A stretch of 64,000 bases of DNA from Paenibacillus piscarius (GTDB lineage: Bacteria; Bacillota; Bacilli; Paenibacillales; Paenibacillaceae). The notes under the pieces are model-generated. The model ran no database searches and was not told where the DNA came from. It was given only the letters and a program-made list of their open reading frames with translations. The stretch's first letter is position 1. The number at the start of each line of letters is the position of its first letter. Shown here piece after piece: positions 17,405 through 27,612 of the stretch. The stretch spans positions 297,168 through 361,167 of the forward strand of contig NZ_JAIEUI010000005.1 of the NCBI RefSeq assembly GCF_022234545.1, written 5' to 3'. The position numbers were made by a program, and so were the translations under genes.

Positions 17405-19125
17405 TGGAATTCTGGTATTTAACTGATATATCCCGACTCTCGAATGAACGTAACGAGATGCAACGTCTTGAGGAGAGCTCAACATGGCTTAAGGGAACAG
17501 AGTGGCGTATTGAGTCTAGACTTGTGGTAAGAGCAATTATAATGGCGCATGAGCAGATATATGAGTTGCAACTGACTTATCCTGATTTCTTTCCTGCTAC
17601 ACCACCGTTCATTTCACCCGTGAATACTGATGATAGATGGTCAGAACATCAGTATTCAAATGGGACGTTATGCTTGGAATGGGGACCAGATAATTGGCAT
17701 CCAGATGTAACTGGCGCACAAATGTTTGAAAGCGCATATAAGTTACTTAACGCTGAAAATCCACTGGGAGAATCAACAACTAAGGCTATGGTTCCATCCA
17801 GGCATTTTCTAACGCCGGGGCAATCAATTCGAGGCGAAGGCTGGCGTTTCCATATGACAAAGCCCATTCTTAATTATCTATCCGTATATGAGGAAAAGAC
17901 AGTTGGGCAAGTGACAATGAAATACGTAGTCTCCACTGGTAAAATTGTGTATCATGCCGTTCAAATTAATCAATTTATTAATGAACAATTACCCGCCCCT
18001 TTTAAAAATGGGTACAGCAAAGAACAGTGGATAATCTATCGAACGACAGCTCCTACAAAGAGTATTTCAGGTGTGAAAAAAACAAAAGAATTATTTGACG
18101 TGATTAAGACATATGATGGGTACGAACTTAAACTATCTGAGGATGAGAACGGGGAAATGACAAAGGGTATCATACTCATTGACAAAGAATCAATATCTCA
18201 TTTTTTTTATTTTTTTGAAGAGTCTATACATGAAGTTGTAATTGTTATGGATGACATTCCTAATAAACGAATACCGGATTCTTGTTTGGAAATGATTGGG
18301 AAACGCTTTGCTATCATTGGATTAGGTTCAGTTGGAAGTAAAGTTGCAGAATCTTTATGCCGTATGGGTGCAACTACATTTTACCTGGTAGATGAAGATC
18401 TATTTTTATTAGGAAATCTTGAAAGGCACACACTTGATTGGAGAGATCTTGGCTTACATAAAGTAGATGCAATCGCTCAAAGAATGCGTTATATTTCAAG
18501 TTCTGTAGATATAAAAACAAGCAGACTTAATTTAAACGGGCAGGAATCAAATGCTTCTTTAAATGGTGTATTGGTGGAAATCAGCAACTGCGACGTAATT
18601 ATTGATGCGACAGCGAATGGACAGGTATTTAATTTACTTGCATCCATTGCAACAACAAAACAAAAGCCAATAATTTGGACAGAAGTTTATGCGGGCGGGA
18701 TAGGAGGTCTTATTGCACGTAGCCGTCCAATTCTCGACCCCAAACCACATATCATGCGACAAGCATATCAAGAGTTTGCAAGCAGTTCCCCACCCTTTGA
18801 GTTTTCTGAACCAATTCCATATGCTCATGAAAATGAGGCCGGCCAAGTATTTATTGCCTCTGACGCTGATGTGTCCGTCATTGCAAGTCATATGACGCGA
18901 TTTGTTGTAGATACAATTGTAGCTCCAGAAAAATCAATATTTCCATACTCTATGTATGTTATTGGTTTAACAAAAGGATGGATTTTCAGTCAGCCTTTCG
19001 ATACAAAACCAATACAAACAGAGCATCTTTTAAGTGATGATGGTTCAACAATAGTTGTTGACGAAGCAACTAAAGCGGATCACATTAGCTTTCTTATAAA
19101 CCTACTGGAGAAAAGTGATGATTAA
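17404..19125 (+). CDS. cap2: Cap2 E2-E1 fusion CBASS conjugating enzyme
   Basis: A 573-residue fusion. The N-terminal E2-like domain (to about residue 160) has the ubiquitin-conjugating-enzyme pattern TYPDFFPATPPF followed by GTLCLEW with candidate catalytic Cys90 and a downstream DNWHP. The C-terminal ThiF/E1 domain binds ATP through IIGLGSVGS (GLGSVG at residues 306-311), with LVDEDLF and NLERHTL typical of adenylation sites. Cap2 ligates the CD-NTase C-terminus to a target and so primes signalling. No cysteine occurs after IDATANG in the E1 half, where Cap2 proteins normally carry the E1 thioester cysteine; the matching stretch reads QAYQEFASSSPPF. This is noted as unusual. It overlaps cap3 by eight bases. 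Confidence 0.92.
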   Translation: MEFWYLTDISRLSNERNEMQRLEESSTWLKGTEWRIESRLVVRAIIMAHEQIYELQLTYPDFFPATPPFISPVNTDDRWSEHQYSNGTLCLEWGPDNWHPDVTGAQMFESAYKLLNAENPLGESTTKAMVPSRHFLTPGQSIRGEGWRFHMTKPILNYLSVYEEKTVGQVTMKYVVSTGKIVYHAVQINQFINEQLPAPFKNGYSKEQWIIYRTTAPTKSISGVKKTKELFDVIKTYDGYELKLSEDENGEMTKGIILIDKESISHFFYFFEESIHEVVIVMDDIPNKRIPDSCLEMIGKRFAIIGLGSVGSKVAESLCRMGATTFYLVDEDLFLLGNLERHTLDWRDLGLHKVDAIAQRMRYISSSVDIKTSRLNLNGQESNASLNGVLVEISNCDVIIDATANGQVFNLLASIATTKQKPIIWTEVYAGGIGGLIARSRPILDPKPHIMRQAYQEFASSSPPFEFSEPIPYAHENEAGQVFIASDADVSVIASHMTRFVVDTIVAPEKSIFPYSMYVIGLTKGWIFSQPFDTKPIQTEHLLSDDGSTIVVDEATKADHISFLINLLEKSDD

Positions 19126-19594
19126 TCTTATAGTACCAATCGACATACAAGAGCGTCTTACTCTCGCGCTACTAAATGCGGGCACGCGCGAAATTGGTGG
19201 TGTTCTGTTAGGTGAACATACTGATGAAGGTGTGTTTCGGATTCACGAGTTGACCGTGCAGCCACAAGGGGGCACTATTGTAACGTTTGTTCGAAAAATT
19301 GAAGATTCTTTAAGACAGTCACTTAGAAATTTCTTCCACAAAACGAATTTTGAGTATACACGGTTCAATTATGTCGGGGAATGGCATTCTCATCCCTCTT
19401 TTTCACTTACACCGAGCACACATGATAAACAGAGTATGTACGAAATCGTGAATGATCCAAATGTCGGAGCAAATTTTGCACTTCTTCTAATTACAAAACT
19501 ACAACAAGGAAAGTTAATCGGTAAAGTATATTTATTTGCTCCTGGTTTTGAAATGGTAACAGGACATCTCATAATGGAGGGAATTTCAAAATGA
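19118..19594 (+). CDS. cap3: Cap3 JAB/MPN isopeptidase
   Basis: A 158-residue JAMM metalloprotease. The zinc site is complete: EIGGVLLGE provides the catalytic glutamate, and GEWHSHPSFSLTPSTHD provides H90, H92 and D103 in the HxHP-x7-SxxD pattern. Cap3 removes CD-NTase conjugates made by Cap2 and so restrains the system. ATG at 19118 has GGAG seven bases upstream; a GTG one codon earlier is possible. Its 3' end overlaps the start of cap4 (ATGA), indicating one polycistronic operon. Confidence 0.94.
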   Translation: MINLIVPIDIQERLTLALLNAGTREIGGVLLGEHTDEGVFRIHELTVQPQGGTIVTFVRKIEDSLRQSLRNFFHKTNFEYTRFNYVGEWHSHPSFSLTPSTHDKQSMYEIVNDPNVGANFALLLITKLQQGKLIGKVYLFAPGFEMVTGHLIMEGISK

Positions 19595-21039
19595 CAGAAG
19601 CTGAAAAGCTTACTCCATCTCTTCTAGAAGCTCAATCTCAAGGGGGAGATACTGCTGAGACAGGATTTGACTTCCAAACTAATCTTCTTATTTGTAAAAT
19701 TCCGTTCTGGCTTTCATTTGAAGGATTCGATTCACTCATAAGGGAGGCAGTTGCCGACTTTGAATCTAAGTTTTTCTCACCAAGTAACGGTCTTATCCGT
19801 GAAGCAGTAGAGGCTAAAAATCATTTCATGGCTCCAACTGAATTTTGGGAAGAAATCGACCGGTTCATGGAAATTGATGAGGGGAGCCCAGGAGTATTTG
19901 GCCATTTTACACTGTGCTGCTGTGGCATATCTGATACTTTAAAGCCAATTATAATTGGTTTGCGCCGGATTCGTGATCCTCAACCATTCTATGATCCATC
20001 CTCATATATAGTTGAAAATTCTTATATGAATTTCGTTAACCGTGTTAGAAAACTCAAAAAAGATGAAAAGGTAGCAAAATTCCTATATGAAAAAGTACTT
20101 ATTGAACCCATATGGAATATGAACAACGACGAAGGGACTTCAGCTGGCATGTTCCGTTCACAGATGGAGCGTCATTTGTCGCAATATGGCGAAGTGCCTT
20201 CAAAGGAATTCGCAAACATTCATCAAGCTCTGCTTGCACTATTGAGATCTAATAAGGCTCATCCGATCACACGAAAACAAATTGAAGATACTATCAATTC
20301 AGCTATCAGTGAAAAGTTTAGACCTTTGCCTGCACCTATTGTTATTTCGACAGAAGTAGAACCTTTGACAGAAAAGAATGTTTCGTTCCAGTTTGAATGG
20401 GAATCATATTTCGGAGGAATAAGCCGGAATTATCCGTCGGCTCAGAAGTGGAATGAGGGAATGGTACCTCAATTATATGAAACTGCCGAATGGATAAAGA
20501 CTAACCGAAATAGTCGCCATATAGTATTAAAAGGGAACCGACGAATTTCTTCTGCAGTTGCGTTTGGTAAAGTATTTTCTGCTGTTGCTGGTTTTTCAGT
20601 TGATATGGAGTATCGTGGTGAAATTTGGTCCACTAATCAATATGCAAATGTAGACACACCAGGGTACGAATTCTTTGAATCTTACTTATCTGGTAAGGGA
20701 GATACACTAATCGTTACAATTGGCATAATGAAAGATAATTTGGCAACTGAGGTTGAGAAATTCACAAAGGATAATGACCTCACCGATTATCCTATACTGC
20801 ATCTACATTCATTACAACCTATTTTGTCTGCAAAACAAGCAAACATTGCTGTTGGGGAAATGAAAAATATAATTACAAGAGTGGTTTCAGCTTGTGGTGC
20901 GAAACGAATTAATTTCTTTTATGCAGGACCTACCCACTTGGCCTTATTCTTTGGTCATAGGGCTAATGCGTTGCCTCCAATCCAATGTTTTGAATGGATT
21001 GCCCCAAATGAATATGTAGCAACATGTTTGATCCGATAA
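19591..21039 (+). CDS. cap4: Cap4 effector: DUF4297-type nuclease fused to SAVED
   Basis: A 482-residue CBASS effector. The N-terminal domain begins GGDTAETGFDFQTNLLI, the signature of DUF4297-type PD-(D/E)XK nucleases, with a catalytic E74-A-K76 in REAVEAKNHF. The C-terminal half is a SAVED cyclic-nucleotide sensor: HIVLKGNRRISSAVAFG, and near the end INFFYAGPTHLALFFGHRANAL, which is highly characteristic. On binding the signal made by the CD-NTase, Cap4 proteins oligomerise and degrade double-stranded DNA. It closes the four-gene operon 16409-21039, which looks intact. Confidence 0.93.
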   Translation: MTEAEKLTPSLLEAQSQGGDTAETGFDFQTNLLICKIPFWLSFEGFDSLIREAVADFESKFFSPSNGLIREAVEAKNHFMAPTEFWEEIDRFMEIDEGSPGVFGHFTLCCCGISDTLKPIIIGLRRIRDPQPFYDPSSYIVENSYMNFVNRVRKLKKDEKVAKFLYEKVLIEPIWNMNNDEGTSAGMFRSQMERHLSQYGEVPSKEFANIHQALLALLRSNKAHPITRKQIEDTINSAISEKFRPLPAPIVISTEVEPLTEKNVSFQFEWESYFGGISRNYPSAQKWNEGMVPQLYETAEWIKTNRNSRHIVLKGNRRISSAVAFGKVFSAVAGFSVDMEYRGEIWSTNQYANVDTPGYEFFESYLSGKGDTLIVTIGIMKDNLATEVEKFTKDNDLTDYPILHLHSLQPILSAKQANIAVGEMKNIITRVVSACGAKRINFFYAGPTHLALFFGHRANALPPIQCFEWIAPNEYVATCLIR

Positions 21040-21287
21040 TACTTTAAAGTTGCAGATAGCAGATAAGATCATAAATAACATCTCCATTTCAGGAGCGAGA
21101 AGCAATCAGGATATAAATAGTGAAACATTTGGGTTCGAGCAAAAAATGAATTTGAAATTGCGTTAAAGCGTAAATACAACCTGAGTGATCCAAATCAAAT
21201 TTATGTGAGACACCTTCAAAAAAACCGAAGAAAAATTAAAAAAATCATGCAAAATACAAATTGCTTTGGGATTGGAGGTAGAGATTA
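21040..21287. other. Intergenic region with a possible gene remnant
   Basis: A short coding-like stretch (EFEIALKRKYNLSDPNQIYV and on, about 21152-21270) lacks a good start and lies in another frame from the RES gene; it may be the remnant of a gene preceding it. No terminator is clear after cap4. Confidence 0.3.
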
Positions 21288-22022
21288 TTGTTTTTCTTTT
21301 TCTTTGATCAGTTTGTTAAATTTGCTGAAAAGTATGGTATTGAAATTAGCATAGATGAATTAAAAGCGTTCGAACAGTACCTAATTCAACACCCAATGTT
21401 AGGAACAAAGAATTCAGTCGGGGAAAAGTTATTTGAAGCAATTCGACGTCATAAGGAAGCAAGTAAAGGATTCATTTTAGAGAAATCAAGCAGGACAGGT
21501 AATCCTATAGTTTTATTTAGAGGGAGAAACCGAAAAAGTGATTTTTTTAAAGCGTTCACTAGTTCTGAGATGTGGTCGCCACCAGCCGGGTACTCTAGTC
21601 ACGGTCGTTACAATGCAATTGGAATTCCAGTACTGTACTTGACAGACAACATAGAATCTATACCATATGAACTTCATACTGCAGATGATGAAGTTGTTGA
21701 TATCGCTACATTTCATTTGGAACGAGACATTATCCTTTTTGATATTGGAGAGTTTAATTCGGAATTCGAAGGTTTTTTTCTAAATGCTCGCACGGAGAGT
21801 CGACTGCTAAAACATTCATATTTATTACCGAATTTTGTTGGGGCTTGTTGTGATTTTCTGGGATATGATGGCGTCAAATTTATAGGAGCACATCGAACAG
21901 TACTCAAATACACAAATTATGCACTATTTCATTACGAAAACGAAGTAGATATAAGTATAGTAGGGGACCCTGTTACCTTTAAACAAAAAAATGAACGCCG
22001 TCTTGAGAATAGAGATTTTTGA
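21288..22022 (+). CDS. RES-domain protein (NAD-degrading toxin-like)
   Basis: A 244-residue protein beginning at TTG, with GGAGG nine bases upstream. The RES fold is indicated by VLFRGRN with the conserved arginine, then GYSSHGRYNAIGIPVLYLTDNIESIPYEL, carrying the GRYN.xGxPVLYL pattern and the conserved glutamate. RES domains resemble ADP-ribosyltransferases and several degrade NAD+. Here the domain has an N-terminal helical extension of about 75 residues and no adjacent Xre/MbcA-type antitoxin, so it is not a classical toxin-antitoxin pair. The STAND nuclease gene starts 97 bp downstream on the same strand, and co-transcription is plausible. Confidence 0.78.
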   Translation: MFFFFFDQFVKFAEKYGIEISIDELKAFEQYLIQHPMLGTKNSVGEKLFEAIRRHKEASKGFILEKSSRTGNPIVLFRGRNRKSDFFKAFTSSEMWSPPAGYSSHGRYNAIGIPVLYLTDNIESIPYELHTADDEVVDIATFHLERDIILFDIGEFNSEFEGFFLNARTESRLLKHSYLLPNFVGACCDFLGYDGVKFIGAHRTVLKYTNYALFHYENEVDISIVGDPVTFKQKNERRLENRDF

Positions 22023-22119
22023 AGTATGTCCGAAGTTTGGTAAATAGTAATTTTGTAATGCGTATGTAACAAGAGAAGGATACCTTGGACTGACTGTCAA
22101 CGACAAGGAGGATTTGACA

Positions 22120-25100
22120 ATGTCAATCGAACAGACCGGCCCTCAAGGTTATGAGTATCAATATTTGCTAACTATTTATTTGGCTCTATTAATGTGGAAA
22201 CATGAAAGATTGGAGCTTATTGTAGAACAAAAAGATGGCGAAGATGCAGAGCTTCATTTTATTGAATCTAAAAAAACCATAACGATTGAGGCGCAAGTTA
22301 AAAGTGAACAAGGTAATCTGGGAATCAGCAACCTTACCAAATGGATTAGTCATTTCCCCAATCAAAAGGATACCGGAAATCTATTGCATAGGATTCAAAA
22401 CGATTCCCAACGATTTGCTTTGTTCATTACCAAGAGTCGTTGTTCTGATGATACACAGACTTTTCAGATCCCTATGGGTAACATTTATAATCATGTAAGA
22501 ACACCGCTTCAAGGGAAACGTACGGATTTGTTTCTGGAGACATACTCCAAATTGAACGAAGAGAGAAAATCAACGCCGCTGAAGCAACTCAGAGATACAT
22601 ATTGTAAGGTGCAGGCACAGCAACTGAAGGAAAATAAATCTATTCTGTACGCATTGTCCCGCCGTATCTTAATTTGGGAACAGACGGATAGTTTGAAGAT
22701 TAAAGATGAAGTGGTTCGCTTGTTGAAGCTTGATCATCACATTCCAATGCACAAAGCACATACATCGATTATTGAACTAGATATGGCAGTTAGAGAAGCA
22801 CGGGATGAGAGAAAAGACGTGATCCCACTTATGAGAAGCATTTTAAACAGAAATGCTGGAGATCGAGCCTTCTCTCGTCCTGTTGACGTCCTTCGTGAGG
22901 GTACAAACCTTTTACATAATGACTTAGAGCTAAATCATGTTCTATTACTTACGGGAATTTCTTTTTGTGGGAAATCCCATTTGGCCGAATCGATAGCTGA
23001 AGAATTGCGTGCCAAACAAGGATTTACGTTCCAAAAGGATAATCAATTAGACTCGGCATACCGATTCCTTACGATTGGAAGTAGTGAGAGTCGAATTTGC
23101 TTTCTTGAGGATCCTTTCGGCCACACCAAATTAAATTCAGATGCTTTAAATACGTGGACGCGCTTATACGCACTCATTGGAGAATTGGCACCTCATCGGA
23201 AACTAATCGTTACTTCAAGAAAGGATCTGTTGCAGCAGCTTAGTGGTAGCCACCTAACAAAAAGTTGGGATTTAGGTAATGCAAAATGGAGGGATTTAAC
23301 GGTTAATGATTCTTTTTTTGCAATCCAGGTGTGGTCTGAATATTCGAAACTTAAGCAACTCCCTCCAAGCGTGTATGAAAGAGTGGAAGTTGGAATGGCT
23401 GTTCAACCCTCCGGTATTTTACAACCGGGACAAATCCGCCATTTGGCTCTCAGTGATCGGAATTTGTTGATTGATAAAAATTTTGCCGAGTTGTCTAGTA
23501 TAGCCAGAGTGGATTCTGTCCAACTGGGGCAGTCATTTCAGAATCGGCTGCCGTCAGAACTGATACTGCTTAATGTAATGGTTTTAGGAACCACTATAGG
23601 CTTTGGGATTGTTGAAAGGGATCTCGATCTGCTTTTGCATTTGATACATACGGAATTAAAGGTTTCAGAAGGATTACAATTGGCACATGCTTTCTGTGAA
23701 GAATTAGAGCAAGCCGGCTATATAGTATTTTCCAAGGATCGATGGATGTTTTCCCACCCAACTTATTATGAGGCGGCAATGTATGTCGCCGAGCAGCAAG
23801 GAAGATTTGGTCAACAGCGCCTACTAATCATACTTCAGCAAATGCTCAATAACGGAAATGCAGATATCATGCTAGCCTGCATGCGGAATTTTGGGAGGAT
23901 CTATGAATCCTATCATAATGATAATTTCCGTGATGAGATAAGGAGAATGGCTATTCATCAACTGAAAAGTCCTTTTCCAAATATGCGAGATGAAGCTCTT
24001 ATCTTACTTACTGAACGAGTCGAGGAGCTGCCTGCCGGCGAAGTGAATGAAGTCATGAAGTATATCGAAGGTTATCGTTTTATGAACAATAGACTTGAAT
24101 GGAATGGTGGAATTCCTAAACTTAAAGAGTCATCGGGATTTACAAACTGGCCATCAATGAGAGATACCGAGGATATTACTGAGAAAGAATTCCATGCTAT
24201 AGCTAAGCGTCTATGTTCACTCGAAGAAGCTTCAAAGATATCCGCTGAGGAAGCGTGGGGAGTTGTTCGCGTCATGAATCAATATACCCTTGAGGCGAGG
24301 AGAAAGTTTCCACTTCTAAAGCAGTTGTTAAATTATAAAGAAGCGTTTATCCGAGAGGCTGCCGCGTATAAACTCCTTCATGAATACGGAGATAATCTAG
24401 AATATATCGATCGTGTTTTTAGCGATCCGCACCCTTTTGTCGTGTTACAAGGAATTCAAGGTTCCTTTCAAGGTTGGTGCAACTGGACCAGTGAAGTTCG
24501 CGAACGGATACTTACGAATTTGCAGAAGGTTTTCATGTCCAAAGTAAACTGCGTGGCTGCTCACGATTTCATGACCAACTGTATTTTCAAACCGGAGAAA
24601 TTTTATTTGAATTACGAAAACCTGCCTTTAAAAAAGCGTGAGGAGGTTATACGTTTATGGGGCACATTACTCCCGCTCTTCCTTGAACATGTGCCTGACG
24701 AATTTCTTGAAATTAACGAAGCTTATTTATTTGAATCTGCCTCTAAAGCAGCTTCTTCGTTCACCGAAGATCAGGTTGTGAGAATTACTGAGGCGTGGAC
24801 CAAATGGATGGAGCGGTCTATTACGCACTGGCGCCCCAGTGACTATGGAATGGGTTTCCTTGATTTCTTGCTCAAAAATACAAAAAAGAGTACCAATTAC
24901 AGAGGAAAACTAGTCGTACGTCTTTTAAGTCACCCAGATTCTTATGTAGTATCCATGTCCATAGCTGAATACGTAAATTATTGGCCAAAATTACATACGG
25001 AAGAGCAGTCACATGTAATCACTTTATTACAAAGCGACCGAAGCGATGTTCGTTGGTTCAAGGCTATCGCACTGACAAGGGAGAAAGTGCCTTCTGTATT

Positions 25101-25941
25101 ATCTAATTTACTTTTGGGAGATTTAGCGGCACTGTCATTGCCTCTGGACCTTATGGGAATGATTAGATTGATTGATCCCAGTTTACTCTCGGATGCAATC
25201 GAAGTCTTCAACCCAGAACATAGAGAGACATGTAATCTTGTAGGCAGCTCCTATGGTTACCAATGGCCATCTATTATATTAGAACTATTGAATCGTCCGG
25301 AACATCCTGCGTTCCCTAGTGCACTTTCCTACGCTCTGCGATGGGTAATCAGTACCTCAGCGAGCAAGGAGTTTAAGGATACTGTCATCCAGGCTTGTTC
25401 TGTTTATCTTAATAACAACAGGGAAATTGCGATAACACTGATGACGGATCACTTACTACATTGGACTGTGAGGATCAACGGGGCGGACAGCCGATCGTTA
25501 TGGGAATTACTTTACGAACACCTGAACGAAGCCGAATTAATAGAGGTTGCTGATAGATTAGCTGAGGTGATTGAATGCATCAGCCTAAACGGAGATACAC
25601 CTGCAGAACTTCTAGGAGACCGTATTTATAGTTATTTACTTGAACATTATTTGTCCTCTGATCAAAATATTTGGAAACTTGAAGTAAGCCATACCTTCGC
25701 TCGAGAAGGAATTTTTGCATATTTGGATAGCTTGCTTGAGAAAGAACCACCTAGGGTTTATCTAAGCTACGAAATTCTGCAAAGCCGAATTCATCACAGT
25801 TCAGATGAGAAGGTAACCTCGCTTTTGCATAAAATTGAAGTGTTACGGAAACAGTTGATCTCAATAGCTTTTGTTAAAAAAGAAAATGTTGAGCATGTTG
25901 CACCGTTAGAAGGATGGATAGAATTGAAGCGAAACAATTAG
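22120..25941 (+). CDS. Nuclease-STAND NTPase-repeat defence protein (Avs-like architecture)
   Basis: A 1,273-residue protein; ATG at 22120 has AAGGAGG eight bases upstream. The N-terminal domain (residues about 1-170) looks like a PD-(D/E)XK nuclease: GPQGYEYQYLLTIYLAL, an acidic EDAELHF strand and TIEAQVKS with E57, Q59 and K61. A P-loop NTPase follows with Walker A GISFCGKS (residues 279-286) and an ICFLEDPFG Walker B. The remaining about 800 residues are helical and contain HEAT-like segments such as VFSDPHPFVVLQGIQ and LLSHPDSYVVSMSIAEYV. This is the layout of STAND antiphage sensors, in which the repeats recognise a phage protein and trigger the nuclease. No close family can be named without a search. 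Confidence 0.85.
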   Translation: MSIEQTGPQGYEYQYLLTIYLALLMWKHERLELIVEQKDGEDAELHFIESKKTITIEAQVKSEQGNLGISNLTKWISHFPNQKDTGNLLHRIQNDSQRFALFITKSRCSDDTQTFQIPMGNIYNHVRTPLQGKRTDLFLETYSKLNEERKSTPLKQLRDTYCKVQAQQLKENKSILYALSRRILIWEQTDSLKIKDEVVRLLKLDHHIPMHKAHTSIIELDMAVREARDERKDVIPLMRSILNRNAGDRAFSRPVDVLREGTNLLHNDLELNHVLLLTGISFCGKSHLAESIAEELRAKQGFTFQKDNQLDSAYRFLTIGSSESRICFLEDPFGHTKLNSDALNTWTRLYALIGELAPHRKLIVTSRKDLLQQLSGSHLTKSWDLGNAKWRDLTVNDSFFAIQVWSEYSKLKQLPPSVYERVEVGMAVQPSGILQPGQIRHLALSDRNLLIDKNFAELSSIARVDSVQLGQSFQNRLPSELILLNVMVLGTTIGFGIVERDLDLLLHLIHTELKVSEGLQLAHAFCEELEQAGYIVFSKDRWMFSHPTYYEAAMYVAEQQGRFGQQRLLIILQQMLNNGNADIMLACMRNFGRIYESYHNDNFRDEIRRMAIHQLKSPFPNMRDEALILLTERVEELPAGEVNEVMKYIEGYRFMNNRLEWNGGIPKLKESSGFTNWPSMRDTEDITEKEFHAIAKRLCSLEEASKISAEEAWGVVRVMNQYTLEARRKFPLLKQLLNYKEAFIREAAAYKLLHEYGDNLEYIDRVFSDPHPFVVLQGIQGSFQGWCNWTSEVRERILTNLQKVFMSKVNCVAAHDFMTNCIFKPEKFYLNYENLPLKKREEVIRLWGTLLPLFLEHVPDEFLEINEAYLFESASKAASSFTEDQVVRITEAWTKWMERSITHWRPSDYGMGFLDFLLKNTKKSTNYRGKLVVRLLSHPDSYVVSMSIAEYVNYWPKLHTEEQSHVITLLQSDRSDVRWFKAIALTREKVPSVLSNLLLGDLAALSLPLDLMGMIRLIDPSLLSDAIEVFNPEHRETCNLVGSSYGYQWPSIILELLNRPEHPAFPSALSYALRWVISTSASKEFKDTVIQACSVYLNNNREIAITLMTDHLLHWTVRINGADSRSLWELLYEHLNEAELIEVADRLAEVIECISLNGDTPAELLGDRIYSYLLEHYLSSDQNIWKLEVSHTFAREGIFAYLDSLLEKEPPRVYLSYEILQSRIHHSSDEKVTSLLHKIEVLRKQLISIAFVKKENVEHVAPLEGWIELKRNN

Positions 25942-26289
25942 AACGTGTCTTAAATTCATCACTGAATCAACTTGAAAATTGAAGTTACCTTATTACGGCA
26001 AAACACATATTTTTAACAGCTGTCTTGCCCTAGAAAGTGAGGGAATGTAAAGCTGCTATTCGCTAGGTGAGCGGTAAGCGTGCTTGCAGGGTACTCTGAA
26101 TATATATCTCACTCTACTCTGTAATGAAGAACTATGCAGGGAAGTTGTTTGATGTCTTAACTGGTTCCCCCATGCTTGGCAGTCGTTATCGGCCAATCCA
26201 CACTACCTACGAGCTAAAAGATACGACGGAATTTATTTGAGAACATTGTTACCAGCATTAACTGAAATTTAGACGACAGGAGAGAGACA
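25942..26289. other. 348-bp intergenic region
   Basis: No gene or clear terminator was seen. A GACAGGAGAGAG ribosome site at its end belongs to the next gene. Confidence 0.5.
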
Positions 26290-27408
26290 ATGAAAAATTT
26301 AGTAGAGGAATTTAGCACTGAGTTAAGAGATGGTAATCATCCCGTAGTTATGCCATTATCCAGAGTATTAATTGAGGATGAATTTAGTATAGCAAAGTAC
26401 AGATTTTATCCCGCTGGAGAAGTTGACATAAGCTCTCTGAGACCAGTACCTAACAAATCCCTTAGATTTGTTGGAGACGATGAAATTAACGATGATGAAT
26501 GGTTCGCTCTCGGTTACGGAGAAGAGGGTCTCCGCGAAGTTGCAACAGCAGTAACCGGGGCACGACCGGAAGTATTTATGACAAATCCTTTGCTCGCATT
26601 TACTATGAACAATTTGGATTGGGATGAATTTCTCGAAGCTACTTCCCACGATTATGACCTTAAAGTTCTTCGGACCCTTACACGTGAAGCTGAAAAAGTA
26701 ATGGACTTAATTAAATTTTTTCTATGCAGATCTGACCTTGCAGATACATTACCAGGAACTGTTGGAACATGGGAGGGTTCCAACGGCCTTTCATGTGCCT
26801 TGTTATTTAACATTGATGACTATGAGAGCTATATTATTGGTGGATCAGTTATTACTCATACAGTTGTAAAAGGTGTTGGTTTAGAATTGGATTTGTGTGA
26901 TGCTGAGCAATTTATTGAAACTTGTGAGGCTTCTCTTTTTGCGAGTGGTGAAGTTGGGGCAATCTTAAAATCAGCTCTTGCCATGCATACAACCTTTTTA
27001 GAAACCAATAATCCTACAACTCAATTCGTTAAGGCAATGACTATACTCGAATTTTTAGCTTACCCCGACCGCTATGAAAAATTTCAAGAAGTAAAAAAAG
27101 AGATTACTCCACATATCGCTAAAGATTATAATGAATATCTTCAGTTAAATAATAGATTTAATGAATTGACGGGGAAAAAGGATGAATCCAAGAAAGCCAT
27201 CGGTTATCGAACAAGAATAGTTCATATTGGGGATGATATTGAAGATATATTGGGTAATGAAACCGAAGTGAAAAAGGTAATGTTAGAAGTCCAAACTTAT
27301 ATAGGAAAAGTAATTGTTGATATGATTAAAAACAGTGAAATGACATGGTCACAGTTTGAAGAATATAGAAGGCAAAAGAAATTATCACTAGGGATCGTAT
27401 TGAATTGA
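26290..27408 (+). CDS. HEPN-like protein (candidate ribonuclease)
   Basis: A 372-residue protein. The C-terminal third looks like an ApeA-type HEPN domain: FVKAMTILEFLAYP helix, then IGYRTRIVHIGDD, with R307-x4-H312 matching the HEPN RNase motif. The N-terminal two thirds is mixed alpha/beta and unrecognised. HEPN RNases cleave tRNA or mRNA in abortive defence. The gene is monocistronic, with GGAGAGAGAC ten bases before the ATG, between the STAND gene and an unknown small gene. The family assignment depends on the motif and its helical context. Confidence 0.65.
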   Translation: MKNLVEEFSTELRDGNHPVVMPLSRVLIEDEFSIAKYRFYPAGEVDISSLRPVPNKSLRFVGDDEINDDEWFALGYGEEGLREVATAVTGARPEVFMTNPLLAFTMNNLDWDEFLEATSHDYDLKVLRTLTREAEKVMDLIKFFLCRSDLADTLPGTVGTWEGSNGLSCALLFNIDDYESYIIGGSVITHTVVKGVGLELDLCDAEQFIETCEASLFASGEVGAILKSALAMHTTFLETNNPTTQFVKAMTILEFLAYPDRYEKFQEVKKEITPHIAKDYNEYLQLNNRFNELTGKKDESKKAIGYRTRIVHIGDDIEDILGNETEVKKVMLEVQTYIGKVIVDMIKNSEMTWSQFEEYRRQKKLSLGIVLN

Positions 27409-27612
27409 ATTTTTCACATAAGAGTTAGTATTATAATTTCTGGCAAAACCTTAGTTATAAATGCGTCAGTCAACCACTTGGGGGGAGACATGACTATGCA
27501 TTGACGCGTGACAATAAGACATGTAATTTGTCATCTTGTGCTAGTTACAAACCACACTTGTAACGGTTTTTTTACCAATTTATAAATAATATTAACAACG
27601 GAAGGAAAAATT

